Shown: positions 1 through 7,263, counted from the first letter of the stretch. The stretch: DNA of 60,052 bases from Streptomonospora mangrovi (GCF_027604915.1 NZ_JAJAQC010000047.1:1-60052); one strand, 5' to 3'. Notes: a model not told the origin generated them from the sequence alone. Translations and numbers: made by a program.

Positions 1-56
1 CCCGCCCCGGGCGGCCCGGCGGGGCCCCGGCCCCGCCCCCGCGCCCCGGCCCCGTC

Positions 57-1427
57 TCATCCGCCCTGCCGCTCGGCCTCCCCCGGGTCCTGGGGGGCCG
101 CGGCGCCGCCGACGCCACCGGTGGCGCCGGCGGGGCTCCTCCGCTCGGCGCGGCCGTACATCAGCCGGCGCAGCAGCACCTCCGCTGGGCCGCGCCGCCC
201 GGCGCGCTCCAGGGCGTAGGCACCGGCCACGGTCACCAGCCACACGCCCACGGCGAACGCCGCCACGCTCGCGCTGTGCAGGTGCGCGCCCAGGCCCAGG
301 CCCCAGGCCGCCAGCGCGGGGGAGAACAGCAGCGAGTGGGTGAGGTAGGTCGACAGCGACCGCTTGCCCACGGCGGCCACCGCCACCACCGGCAGGCTCC
401 TCCGCGTCCGCGCCGACAGGGCGTGGGCCGCCAGCGCGAACAGCGCCACATAGCCCAGCCCGCCGAACAGGCCGGTGGCCGACTGGAGGGTGTAGAGCGG
501 GCCGAGTTCGACCATCATGGCGGGCGAGGCCTCGATCAGGCCGACGTGCGCGAGCGCGCTGGGCAGCCCGCCCAGCCAGGCCGTGGCCAGGCCCGCGACC
601 GCCACGGTGCGCAGCAGCCCCAGGTGGCGGCCGGGCTCCTCCAGCACCCGGCGGCGGGCCGCCCAGATGCCCAGCAGCATCGCGGCGTGGAAGGCGAAGC
701 CCATGAGCCCGCCGCCGAAGGAGATGAACAGCCAGGTGAAGAACCGCATCGCCACCGAGGTGGGGTAGTCGGACTCTCCGGAGGCGTAGTACTCGGTGGA
801 GGGCGTGGTGGCCAGGGCGGCGGCGTCGCCGGCCTCCAGCATGGTGACCGAGTTGAGGGCTTCGGTCACCACCAGCAGGACGAAGAAGACCCCCGCCCAC
901 ACCAGCAGGGTGGTGTCGCGGCGGCGCAGGAAGAGCCAGCCGATGATCAGGCTGGACACCGCGTAGGTGCCCAGGATGTCGCCGGACATCAGCAGCGCGC
1001 CGTGGAGCATGCCGAACAGCAGCAGCCACAGGCTGCGGCGGCGCAGGATCCGCACGGCGCCCCGCTCGGTGCCGCCGGCCGCGACCTGGCGGCGCACGAC
1101 CTGGGCCATGCCGTAGCCGAACAGGAACGCGAACAGCGGGAAGACCCGCAGGTCCAGGCCGACGATCATGGCGAACTGCACGACGCGGTCGACCAGGGCG
1201 CCGTCGGTCGGGTGCCAGCCGGAGGGGCCGTGCTCGGCCGTCCACAGGTAGAAGACGGTGTTGGACAGCACGATGAGCAGCAGCATCAGTCCGCGCGCCA
1301 GGTCGGGCGCCAACGCCCGTTCGGCGGGCAGGACGCCGCCGCGCGCCGGGCCCCGCCGGGGGGCGGGGGGTGCCGGAGGTGCGGGGCCGTCGGCTCCTGC
1401 GGCGGTGGAGGGGGTCGGTTCGGGCAT
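57..1427 (-). CDS. DUF418 family membrane protein
   Basis: A 456-residue multi-pass membrane protein of the DUF418 (YeiB-like) family, of unknown biochemical role. After a short Pro/Ala-rich head, the sequence RALAPDLARGLMLLLIVL opens the first membrane segment. About ten hydrophobic segments follow, and the family's C-terminal signature appears as GKRSLSTYLTHSLLF. The start was placed at the ATG at 1427 because AAGGAGAG lies seven bases upstream; a longer frame to 1529 lacks a ribosome site. It is divergent from a TetR gene whose promoter and a 13-bp palindrome fill the gap, so that TetR probably represses it. DUF418 proteins often accompany such regulators; the substrate is not known. Confidence 0.85.
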   Translation of the reverse strand: MPEPTPSTAAGADGPAPPAPPAPRRGPARGGVLPAERALAPDLARGLMLLLIVLSNTVFYLWTAEHGPSGWHPTDGALVDRVVQFAMIVGLDLRVFPLFAFLFGYGMAQVVRRQVAAGGTERGAVRILRRRSLWLLLFGMLHGALLMSGDILGTYAVSSLIIGWLFLRRRDTTLLVWAGVFFVLLVVTEALNSVTMLEAGDAAALATTPSTEYYASGESDYPTSVAMRFFTWLFISFGGGLMGFAFHAAMLLGIWAARRRVLEEPGRHLGLLRTVAVAGLATAWLGGLPSALAHVGLIEASPAMMVELGPLYTLQSATGLFGGLGYVALFALAAHALSARTRRSLPVVAVAAVGKRSLSTYLTHSLLFSPALAAWGLGLGAHLHSASVAAFAVGVWLVTVAGAYALERAGRRGPAEVLLRRLMYGRAERRSPAGATGGVGGAAAPQDPGEAERQGG

Positions 1428-1522
1428 CGGGACTCTCCTTGCCGCGCGGCGCACCGGTGCCCGCGCGCCGCGCGCTCTCCTGGGGCCGAACCGTCCGCCG
1501 GGGGCCGATCCGCCTGAAACAC

Positions 1523-1563
1523 CGAACATCGTTCGTTGATTTTTCTTCTCCGAACGGTATACG
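1523..1563. promoter_or_regulatory. Palindrome and promoter between DUF418 and TetR
   Basis: CGAACATCGTTCG at 1523-1535 is a perfect inverted repeat with 5-bp arms and a 3-bp centre. It abuts a good rightward promoter: TTGATT at 1536-1541, a 16-base spacer, then TATACG at 1558-1563, leading to the TetR start at 1585. The position suits a TetR operator controlling both divergent genes. The arms resemble half of an SOS box, but the spacer is one base too short for LexA. Confidence 0.5.
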
Positions 1564-1584
1564 GGGTTTTATGATGATCGCAAG

Positions 1585-2322
1585 ATGAACAGCGACGCCA
1601 CCGCCGACGACCCCGCCCGCGCCCTCGAACTGCTGTGGGGCGCGCGCCCGCGCCCCCGGCGCGGCCCCCGCCCGGGGCTGAGCCTGGAGCAGGTGGTGGC
1701 CGCCGCCATCGAGATCGTGGAGGGCGAGGGCATCGCCGCGCTGTCCATGCGGCGGGTGGCCCAGCACCTGGGGGTCGGCACGGCGTCGCTGTACACCTAC
1801 GTGCCGGGCCGCACCGAGCTGATCGCGCTGATGCTGGACGCGATGATCGCGGGAGCCACGCTGCCGCACGAGGTCCCCGGCGACTGGCGCAAGAGGGTCG
1901 AGACCTGGGCGCGGGAGGACTGGGCCGACTACCGGCGCCACCCGTGGATCCTCCAGGTCACCGCCGAGCGCCCGCTGCCCGGCCCCAACGCCATGGCCTG
2001 GCTCGACTCGGCGGTGCGCGCGCTGGAGGACACCGGGCTGAGCGAGCGCGAGAAGATCGACGTGGTCGAGAGCGTCGACGGCTACGTGCGCGGAATGGCC
2101 CGCAACACCATGGAGCCCACGGTCGCCTCGGACACCTGGATCGCCTCGCGCGACGCCTTCCTCGGCGAGCGCGTGGACTTCTCCCGGTACCCCGCACTGG
2201 CCCGGACGCTGACGGCCGGCCACCCCGACGCCGACGAGATCTTCGAGTTCGGCCTGAGCCGCATCCTCGACGGCGTGGCGGCCCTGATCACCCTCCGCGC
2301 GGAGCGCGGCCAGGGATCGTAG
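1585..2322 (+). CDS. TetR family transcriptional regulator
   Basis: A 245-residue repressor. The N-terminal DNA-binding domain (roughly residues 30-85) contains the helix-turn-helix MRRVAQHLGVGTASLYTYV. The C-terminal part (WAREDWADYRRHPWILQV onward) resembles the TetR_C class found in tetracycline-repressor-like proteins. Translation starts at the ATG at 1585 with no clear Shine-Dalgarno sequence, and the transcript start predicted from the promoter is only about 15 bases upstream. It faces the DUF418 gene, its likely target. The ligand cannot be told from sequence. Confidence 0.88.
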   Translation: MNSDATADDPARALELLWGARPRPRRGPRPGLSLEQVVAAAIEIVEGEGIAALSMRRVAQHLGVGTASLYTYVPGRTELIALMLDAMIAGATLPHEVPGDWRKRVETWAREDWADYRRHPWILQVTAERPLPGPNAMAWLDSAVRALEDTGLSEREKIDVVESVDGYVRGMARNTMEPTVASDTWIASRDAFLGERVDFSRYPALARTLTAGHPDADEIFEFGLSRILDGVAALITLRAERGQGS

Positions 2323-2413
2323 CGGCGCCGGTGCCGGGGTAGGTGCCGGTGCCGGGGTCAGGGCCAGGGGCCGGGAGCGCTACCGCTGACGGCGTGCGGT
2401 GGAGTGCGGAGTC

Positions 2414-2956
2414 TCAGCGCCGGGCGTGGCGGATGCGCAGGCGGCCGAAGCCCATGGCCCCGGTGATGCGGATGGTCGGGCCGCCGCCGGTGCCCGCGCG
2501 CGGGCGGTAGCGCACGTCCTTCCAGGCGGTGTGCAGCCCTTCGAGGTCGACCACCGCGTCGCGGGGGACCGTGATCCGGGCTCCTCCGTACGGCACCTGG
2601 AGTTCGATGTCCACAACCGGGTGCTCGATGACCGCCCGGGACAGGTCCAGCCGTACGCGCCCGTAGGCGGATTCGACCTTGAGGAACCGGGGAACGCGCC
2701 AGGGGCCGCGCCGGTCGATCCGCCCGCCGGCGGCGGAGATCGTCAGCTCGCCGCCCTTCTCCTCGGGCAGCGCGGCCAGCGCCGGAGTGAGGTCGCCATA
2801 AGTGCGGGCGGTGAGCACCTGGCCGAGGCGCGTGTCCATCTCCTCGTGCGTGATGCGCTCGTCGGCATAGGCGGCTTGAAGACGCCGCACGGCCGCTTCG
2901 CGGTCTTCGGCGCTGAGGAGCTGCGACGGATCATCCTGCTGAGGGGGCACGGCCAC
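2414..2956 (-). CDS. DUF1707 domain protein (SHOCT-like, LiaF-type C-terminus)
   Basis: 180 residues. The N-terminal DUF1707 domain (about residues 12-65) shows the pattern LLSAEDREAAVRRLQ, DERITHEEMDTRLGQ, then ARTYGDLTPALAALP. The C-terminal half is a beta-rich region of the kind seen in cell-wall stress proteins (LiaF-like), with VVDIELQVPYGGARITVP. There is no membrane segment, so it should be cytoplasmic or membrane-associated through a partner. GTG at 2956 is the start, with GGAG about 13 bases upstream; a second in-frame GTG two codons later is possible. Such proteins are common in actinomycetes; the function is not established. Confidence 0.8.
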   Translation of the reverse strand: MAVPPQQDDPSQLLSAEDREAAVRRLQAAYADERITHEEMDTRLGQVLTARTYGDLTPALAALPEEKGGELTISAAGGRIDRRGPWRVPRFLKVESAYGRVRLDLSRAVIEHPVVDIELQVPYGGARITVPRDAVVDLEGLHTAWKDVRYRPRAGTGGGPTIRITGAMGFGRLRIRHARR

Positions 2957-3057
2957 ACTCTAGTGCCGCGCTCCGGAGCGACCGCGCCGAGTGCCACGCC
3001 ACGGCGCCCGCACGGGCGCGGTGGTCCGTGCGGGCGGCGGGTTTCATGCCACCGGTT

Positions 3058-3267
3058 TCATGCGGCGGCGGGTGTCAGGTGGTGGACGTAGGGGCGGACG
3101 CGGCCGCGCCGGGGCCGCCGTCGTCTTTTACGCGGGGCGTAGATCCGGAGGTAGGCGGTGGTGGCCTCCTTCGGATTTCCGCAGTACCCGCATATCTCCC
3201 TGTCGTTTTGGCGTTCGCAGAGATGGCAGCGCCACTCATCGCACGCAGGTGGAAAATCCGTGGACAT
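3058..3267 (-). CDS. Small zinc-ribbon protein (RanBP2-like Cys4)
   Basis: A 69-residue protein whose N-terminal third has W-R-C-H-L-C, eight residues, then C-G-Y-C, a Cys4 ribbon similar to RanBP2-type zinc fingers (W-x-C-x2-C-x3-N...C-x2-C). The C-terminal half is strongly basic ([13 protein letters not shown]), suggesting nucleic-acid binding. It starts at ATG 3267 inside the end of the previous gene (32-base overlap), which suggests translational coupling, as no Shine-Dalgarno sequence is seen. It is the last of three small genes transcribed away from the XRE regulator. I do not recognise the family; the function is inferred only from the Cys pattern and charge. Confidence 0.5.
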   Translation of the reverse strand: MSTDFPPACDEWRCHLCERQNDREICGYCGNPKEATTAYLRIYAPRKRRRRPRRGRVRPYVHHLTPAAA

Positions 3268-3586
3268 GGGAATCCGTGCTTTCGCGGAGAAAAGGACCGA
3301 TAAGGCTTCGCGGGTCGATCGGGTAGATCGCCTGCTCCCAGTCGAGGCGCTCCTCGCTGACGAAGAACCGCCACAGGACGGCAAGCGGGTAGTCGCGCCC
3401 GTCCCAGGTACCCGAGGCGACGCAGCGGGCGCCGACGTGCTTGTGCCACACGCACCACCCCTCGCGCGCGGCCCACAGGACCGAGACCGGCGGGCTGTCG
3501 GGCCGGGGCGCGGAGACGACCTTGCCCGAGGCCGGGATCTGGCGCAGGGACCCGGGATGGCGGATCACCCGGCCATCGGCGCTCAC
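3236..3586 (-). CDS. Hypothetical protein, middle gene of a three-gene accessory operon
   Basis: 116 residues, not recognised. It is rich in Trp and Cys (VLWAAREGWCVWHKHVGARC; AVLWRFFVSEERLDWEQ) and has no signal peptide or membrane segment. The GTG at 3586 was chosen because it overlaps the stop of the gene before it as GTGA (3583-3586), the classic coupled arrangement; a longer frame to 3649 exists but is less likely. Composition and codon use are less GC-biased than in neighbours outside the island. Small proteins of this kind commonly sit beside XRE/DUF397 pairs in actinomycetes. Confidence 0.55.
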   Translation of the reverse strand: MSADGRVIRHPGSLRQIPASGKVVSAPRPDSPPVSVLWAAREGWCVWHKHVGARCVASGTWDGRDYPLAVLWRFFVSEERLDWEQAIYPIDPRSLIGPFLRESTDSHVHGFSTCVR

Positions 3587-3738
3587 GCGGCCACCACGCG
3601 GCGGCCGACGCCGAGAAGGTAGTCGTCGTCGGGTTCGAACCGCGCCCACTGCGGGGGTGCGGCGTGCAGCCCGCGCGCGGGTCGAACCAACCGGGCGATA
3701 ACCGCCAACGGCGCAATAACCATCGCTAGGATGTGCAT
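3583..3738 (-). CDS. Very small hypothetical protein, first gene of the three-gene operon
   Basis: 51 residues starting at ATG 3738, with GGGAG about ten bases upstream. The N-terminus MHILAMVIAPLAVIARLV is hydrophobic and could anchor it in the membrane or act as a short signal. The rest ends WARFEPDDDYLLGVGRRVVAA. It shares a 4-base GTGA overlap with the next gene. It is divergent from the XRE regulator across a 161-bp gap that must hold both promoters. The function is unknown; the arrangement of three overlapping tiny genes is the main reason to believe it is real. Confidence 0.5.
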   Translation of the reverse strand: MHILAMVIAPLAVIARLVRPARGLHAAPPQWARFEPDDDYLLGVGRRVVAA

Positions 3739-3883
3739 CGTTCTCAGCTCCCTAGTAGCTGGAAACCACGCCCCCGGATGCTGGCCCGCATCGCGGGGGT
3801 CTTTCATGTCCTCAGCATGGACACCACGGCCCACCACGTCACTGTTTCCTCCCCAACAGGGAAGATTTCTGATGACCAGCATT

Positions 3884-3933
3884 CAGGAGAGATATCGCTG
3901 TGGTAGTACGTGGTTGCATGGCGATATCTCCTG
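3884..3933 (+). promoter_or_regulatory. Inverted repeat spanning the XRE gene's RBS and start
   Basis: GAGATATCGC at 3889-3898 pairs perfectly with GCGATATCTC at 3921-3930, with a 22-base spacer. Allowing a two-base bulge, the arms extend to CAGGA (3884-3888) and TCCTG (3929-3933). The left arm includes the AGGAG ribosome site. The loop holds the GTG (3900) and ATG (3918) candidate starts. It could be an mRNA hairpin that hides the ribosome site, or a DNA operator for autoregulation. Confidence 0.55.
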
Positions 3934-4754
3934 ACTCAGCCCGTCGGCGCTTCGGTGCCGAGGTTCGGAAGTGGCGCGATCATGCAGGTCTGACCCAACT
4001 ACAGCTTGCTAGGCTGATCCCTCTCTCACAGAGCCAGGTAAGTGGTATCGAGCTTGGGCAGAAAGGAACCACCGAGGAACAAATCAGGCGCATGGACGAC
4101 GTGCTCACCACCGAGGGAGCCCTGCTGCGCCGATGGGAAGCTCTAAAGCGGAGCGATGGATATGCGGTGTGGTTTAGGGACGTCGTCCAGATTGAAAAGG
4201 CATCAACCGAGATCCGGGTGTACCAACCCATGGTGGTCCCTGGGCTGCTACAGACGGAGCGGCACGCCCGTGTCCTCATACAGCAAGGGAAGCCAGCAGC
4301 GGCGCGGGGATGGGTAGATGAGCGGGTCAGAGCGCGCATTGACAGGCAGGTCATCCTGGGCGAAGACGGCCCACTCCTCACGGTCGTACTTGAGGAGCAC
4401 GTGCTGCGTCGTCCGCTGGGCGGCTATGAGATCATGCGTGAGCAGCTCGGACGCTTGGTGCAGGCGACAGCATCACCGCGCATCACGATTCAGATCGTGC
4501 CAATGGCGATGGACGTACATCCCGGCATGGATGGCGGCTTCCAGCTCTTCACCGTTCCAGATAAGGGCACGGTGGTATACACGGAAACTCGCTCCTCTGG
4601 GACGCCCATTGATGACGAGGAGATTGTCGCCGACTACCAATCCGTCTTCGCGGAACTCCGTGGGGTCGCCCTGCACCCCGCCGCTTCACGCGAGCTTATG
4701 ACAAGCATCCTTGAGGAGTATTCGAATGCAGCAGAAGGAATGGCACAAAAGTAG
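3900..4754 (+). CDS. XRE-type HTH regulator with DUF5753 (Scr1-like)
   Basis: 284 residues. The N-terminal XRE helix-turn-helix (about residues 15-70) contains LTQLQLARLIPLSQSQVSGI. The remainder is DUF5753, seen in IRVYQPMVVPGLLQTERHAR and VVLEEHVLRRPLGG. Proteins of this architecture (for example Scr1 of Streptomyces coelicolor) work with a DUF397 partner encoded next door and affect development and antibiotic production; some annotations call them antitoxin-like. GTG 3900 is preferred because AGGAG lies ten bases upstream; ATG 3918 is the alternative. The last 29 bases overlap the DUF397 gene. GC content is only about 50-60%, far below flanking genes, which suggests acquisition. Confidence 0.88.
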   Translation: MVVRGCMAISPDSARRRFGAEVRKWRDHAGLTQLQLARLIPLSQSQVSGIELGQKGTTEEQIRRMDDVLTTEGALLRRWEALKRSDGYAVWFRDVVQIEKASTEIRVYQPMVVPGLLQTERHARVLIQQGKPAAARGWVDERVRARIDRQVILGEDGPLLTVVLEEHVLRRPLGGYEIMREQLGRLVQATASPRITIQIVPMAMDVHPGMDGGFQLFTVPDKGTVVYTETRSSGTPIDDEEIVADYQSVFAELRGVALHPAASRELMTSILEEYSNAAEGMAQK

Positions 4755-4908
4755 CTACAGCCAGGGGGGAGCTGATAACTGCGTTGAGGTGGCTGAGGGT
4801 GCACAGACCCTGGTGCGCGATACCCAGAACCGCCACCTCGGTCACCTCGCCTTCCCCGCTGCCGAGTGGGACGCCTTCCTCACCGCGATCCGGGAGGACA
4901 ACCTCTAG
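4726..4908 (+). CDS. DUF397 domain protein
   Basis: 60 residues with the full DUF397 pattern: W-H-K-S-S-Y-S, then NCVEVAEG, LVRDTQNRHLGHLAFPAAEW, and a final AFLTAIRED. ATG 4726 is preceded by GAGGAG at seven bases, better than an upstream in-frame TTG. It overlaps the end of the XRE/DUF5753 gene by 29 bases, so the two are co-translated. In known pairs the DUF397 protein is the partner of the XRE regulator. A near-identical copy follows at 4991. Confidence 0.88.
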   Translation: MQQKEWHKSSYSQGGADNCVEVAEGAQTLVRDTQNRHLGHLAFPAAEWDAFLTAIREDNL

Positions 4909-4922
4909 AACCCCCGGATGAC

Positions 4923-4954
4923 AAGAGCCCCCAGGGTCCCCCCTCGGGGCTCTT
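4923..4954 (+). terminator. Hairpin terminator after first DUF397 gene
   Basis: AAGAGCCCC (4923-4931) pairs perfectly with GGGGCTCTT (4946-4954) across a 14-base loop, followed by pyrimidines. It lies 15 bases past the DUF397 stop. A related hairpin occurs at 6044-6085. Confidence 0.6.
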
Positions 4955-4990
4955 CTCCGTCCGAGAGGAAGTTTTCGAGGGGTGATACGA

Positions 4991-5176
4991 GTGAGTATCC
5001 CGACCAACTGGCACAAGAGCAGCTACAGCGGTGGACAGGGCGGCGCATGCGTTGAGGTCGCCGAAGGCGCTCGGACCCTGGTGCGCGACACCCAGAACCG
5101 CCACCTCGGGCTCCTGGCCTTCCCCGCCAGGGAGTGGAGCGCCTTCCTCACCGTGGTCCGCGAGGACGGCCTCTAA
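4991..5176 (+). CDS. Second DUF397 domain protein
   Basis: 61 residues: SIPTNWHKSSYSGGQGG, CVEVAEGARTLVRDTQNRHL and FPAREWSAFLTVVREDG. It is very similar to the preceding DUF397 gene, so it is a tandem duplicate. GTG 4991 is preferred over GTG 4982 because GAGGGG sits eight bases upstream and the family normally starts M-S-I-P/T. It follows the hairpin at 4923-4954, so it may be transcribed by read-through or from its own promoter. It is convergent with the DUF6879 gene, with only eight bases between the stops. Confidence 0.82.
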   Translation: MSIPTNWHKSSYSGGQGGACVEVAEGARTLVRDTQNRHLGLLAFPAREWSAFLTVVREDGL

Positions 5177-5184
5177 AACGCTCA

Positions 5185-5730
5185 TCAGCTCCGGTGGTAT
5201 TCGGGGTGCGCCTCCCAGTACTCGCTGAAGACCACGGCGTTGGCCACGGCAAGATCGCGCTGGGCGCGGTAGTGGGTGAGGTCGGGAGCCGTCAGCAGTT
5301 CCGGGTGGCGGAACTCGCCGTCGTCGTCGTAGTGCATGCGGACGACGTGGGTGTCGTCGAAGAGCCAGAAGTCCTCATCCCGCAGTCCCTCAGGGCGCGG
5401 CTGCTCAGCGGTGTCCAGCAGGAGGATCCGCTCGCCGCAGCGGGAGTTGTAGGCGTAGCCCCACTCCATCTCATAGCGCAGGTACGCGGTGGGCGGGCCG
5501 GTGAAGACGTGCACTCGCGAGCAGTCGATGCCGCGCCTGGTCTGGTCCGCGACCCTCTTCATGTACGGCGTCGGTTCGCGGTCTTTGGGACAGGGCTCCC
5601 CGGACAGGTAGGCCCGCAGCTTGTCGGCCTCGGACGCGGGGTTGTAGACCGGCAGCGTCTCCAGGCGGAAGACGCTGGATGCGGCGCTGCGGAACAACGC
5701 CCCCAAGTCGCTCGACTCAATAACCGGCAT
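5185..5730 (-). CDS. DUF6879 family protein
   Basis: 181 residues matching DUF6879 throughout: FRLETLPVYNPASEADKLRAY near the start, then VHVFTGPPTAYLRYEMEWGY, FWLFDDTHVVRMHYDDDGEF, and HYRAQRDLAVANAVVFSEYW. These cytoplasmic proteins are of unknown function and are typically found in XRE/DUF397 islands of actinomycetes. ATG 5730 overlaps the end of a short upstream frame (5717-5809), consistent with coupled translation, and no strong ribosome site is visible. Composition is closer to the island than to the core genes. Confidence 0.82.
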   Translation of the reverse strand: MPVIESSDLGALFRSAASSVFRLETLPVYNPASEADKLRAYLSGEPCPKDREPTPYMKRVADQTRRGIDCSRVHVFTGPPTAYLRYEMEWGYAYNSRCGERILLLDTAEQPRPEGLRDEDFWLFDDTHVVRMHYDDDGEFRHPELLTAPDLTHYRAQRDLAVANAVVFSEYWEAHPEYHRS

Positions 5731-5809
5731 CGATACTCGCCAGCAGTTCGGCAGGGACCTCTATAGCCGTCTCGCCGACCGGCAGCCCCGACAACTTGCG
5801 CAACTCCAC
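5717..5809 (-). pseudogene. Remnant of the small partner gene upstream of DUF6879
   Basis: A 30-codon frame (GTG 5809, GGAGG five bases upstream) that ends LSGLPVGETAIEVPAELL, closely like the C-terminus I recall for the small protein usually encoded just before DUF6879 genes. The rest of that protein is missing: an in-frame stop lies at 5849-5851. The TGA overlaps the DUF6879 start, as intact pairs do. It is either a truncated leftover kept for translational coupling or a tiny functional peptide. The identification rests on family memory and needs a search. Confidence 0.35.
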
Positions 5810-5852
5810 GTCCGCCTCCGGCGTGCGAGTACAGGTCGAGCCATTTTTTCAT

Positions 5853-6197
5853 GTGGCTCCGGACCAGGAAGCGGAACAGGAATAGCCCCAGGCGAGGGAT
5901 TGCCGACCTTCGGGGCCAGAGGGGGGAGAGTCTTCCCGGCGGCTTGGGCGCCCGCCGGGGGCGGAGGTGTTGCCTCGGGCGGCTCGCTTACCCGCTGGGC
6001 GGGTGCGGCGCCTTTCCCGTTCCCTGATGCGGTCCGCGCGGTGACGACAAGGAGCCCCAGGGGACTTCCTCGGGGCTCTCGTCGTGGGTGTGGCGGGGGT
6101 GGCCGGGTATGGCCACGGGGAAACGGGGTAAAGGCGGAACAAGTCCGGAGGCAAGGGCGTCTAGGTCAGTACAGCCGCTCGCGAGGGCGGCCGGGTG
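5853..6197. other. Gene-free stretch with a terminator-like hairpin
   Basis: 345 bases without a supported gene. At 6044-6085 there is a two-part stem: ACGAC (6044-6048) with GTCGT (6081-6085), and GAGCCCC (6052-6058) with GGGGCTC (6072-6078). Its core resembles the hairpin after the first DUF397 gene. Just before it, one rightward frame reads PFPDAVRAV, reminiscent of a DUF397 C-terminus. The stretch may therefore be the decayed end of another XRE-DUF397 unit; this is tentative. Confidence 0.35.
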
Positions 6198-6575
6198 CTA
6201 GGCGACCGAGAGCGAACGGGCGTGGTGGCGCCCGCGCTGGAAGGGGCTGGTGAGGGGGAAGGAGAAGGAGTTGAGCAGGGCCGCGGCTCCCGCGGGGTCG
6301 CTGGCCGGGTGGGTGACGGTGCCGCCGAAGAGGTCGTTCCAGAAGAACTTGCCGTCGCTGCACCAGACGTTGATGCCGCGCATGACCGAGATCACAGCCA
6401 TGTCGGAGCTTCCGGCGCGGTACATCGGGCGGATCGCGACTGCGACGAGTTCGTCCCACAGAGCGGTGACGGCTCGTTCGGCGCAGAACGCGTGGCGGGG
6501 TCTGTGCTTCACGCGGTTGGCCAACGCCGACTTCACGCGGGTGGCCCGAGGGTTGTTCAACCGCCAGTGACTCAC
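6198..6575 (-). CDS. Hypothetical protein of the XRE/DUF397 island
   Basis: 125 residues with no membrane segment. The central part (FCAERAVTALWDELVAVAI; GINVWCSDGKFFW; THPASDPAGAAALLNSF) has the look of small actinobacterial proteins with a Trp-rich strand followed by a D-P-A-x-A-A helix, which recur near XRE/DUF397 genes. The start GTG 6575 has AGGAG at eight bases. It is the last recognisable gene of the lower-GC island; a 690-bp gap follows before the next gene. The function is unknown. Confidence 0.6.
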   Translation of the reverse strand: MSHWRLNNPRATRVKSALANRVKHRPRHAFCAERAVTALWDELVAVAIRPMYRAGSSDMAVISVMRGINVWCSDGKFFWNDLFGGTVTHPASDPAGAAALLNSFSFPLTSPFQRGRHHARSLSVA

Positions 6576-7263
6576 TTCGACGTCTCCTGATCAGTCCGGT
6601 TACCGCGGTGGGGGTGCCGCTCTACTGATGCGACCACGCTGACCGCGGCGAGAGCATGGGACGTTAAGTCGGGTGACCCATGATCCTGCGCAGAGTCCGG
6701 GGGACGACCGCTGTCGTTACCTCCCGGTTATTCTTTGCGCTCCGGATAGTAGCAGGAATCGACCCCTAGGGGTCGACCCTCAATAATGTGGCCCATGTCA
6801 CACATGACAATAGGGTGACATTGCGGTGGACGGGGCGTTTTCGCAGGTCAGGCCCTGTGTTTCGGCTGTCGCTGGCCGGAAGAGGCCAGGTCAGAGGGGG
6901 TGTCCCTCCCTGAACCCGGAGCCGTGGATCACATCGGGGGCTCAGGGTGGGCGACCGGTGCGTCACCCCTGGTGGCGGGCTGGGCGGCGGCCCCGGCCGT
7001 GCGGGGGTGGGCGGTGGGCTACCCCGTTCGCCCCGGTCTATTCTCCCCCTCTTTTTTCCCGGCCCTCCCGCCCGCTTTCGGGCCGCGCCCCCGCCCCGCC
7101 CGTACCGGTGCGGGTCCGCCCGTAACGCCCGACACGGACGACCGTGGCGCGTCCCACCCCGCCCCGGCCCTCCGCGTCGCGCGGCGCGCACGTAGCGTGG
7201 AAACGACATGCGTGCTATCACCGCGCCCAGCCGCGCCCACCGCCGCTTCCGCGAGGCCCGCCG
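6576..7263. other. Long intergenic region with nested palindromes
   Basis: 688 bases with no credible gene. It holds an 18-bp perfect palindrome, TCGACCCCTAGGGGTCGA, at 6759-6776. Next come CATGT-CAC-ACATG (6794-6806) and a wider pair ATGTCAC (6795-6801) / GTGACAT (6815-6821). These sit where composition changes from the lower-GC island to high-GC DNA and about 450 bases before the MFS gene. They could be operators, a bidirectional terminator, or the scar of the island's edge. Confidence 0.4.

Noticed and set aside
1523-1535. Possible LexA box CGAAC-ATC-GTTCG
   Set aside because: The spacer is three bases, while the SOS consensus needs four; the TetR context explains it better.
3636-3652. 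GGGTTCGAACC, tRNA T-arm-like sequence
   Set aside because: No matching acceptor or anticodon arm nearby, and it lies in the coding frame of the 51-residue gene.
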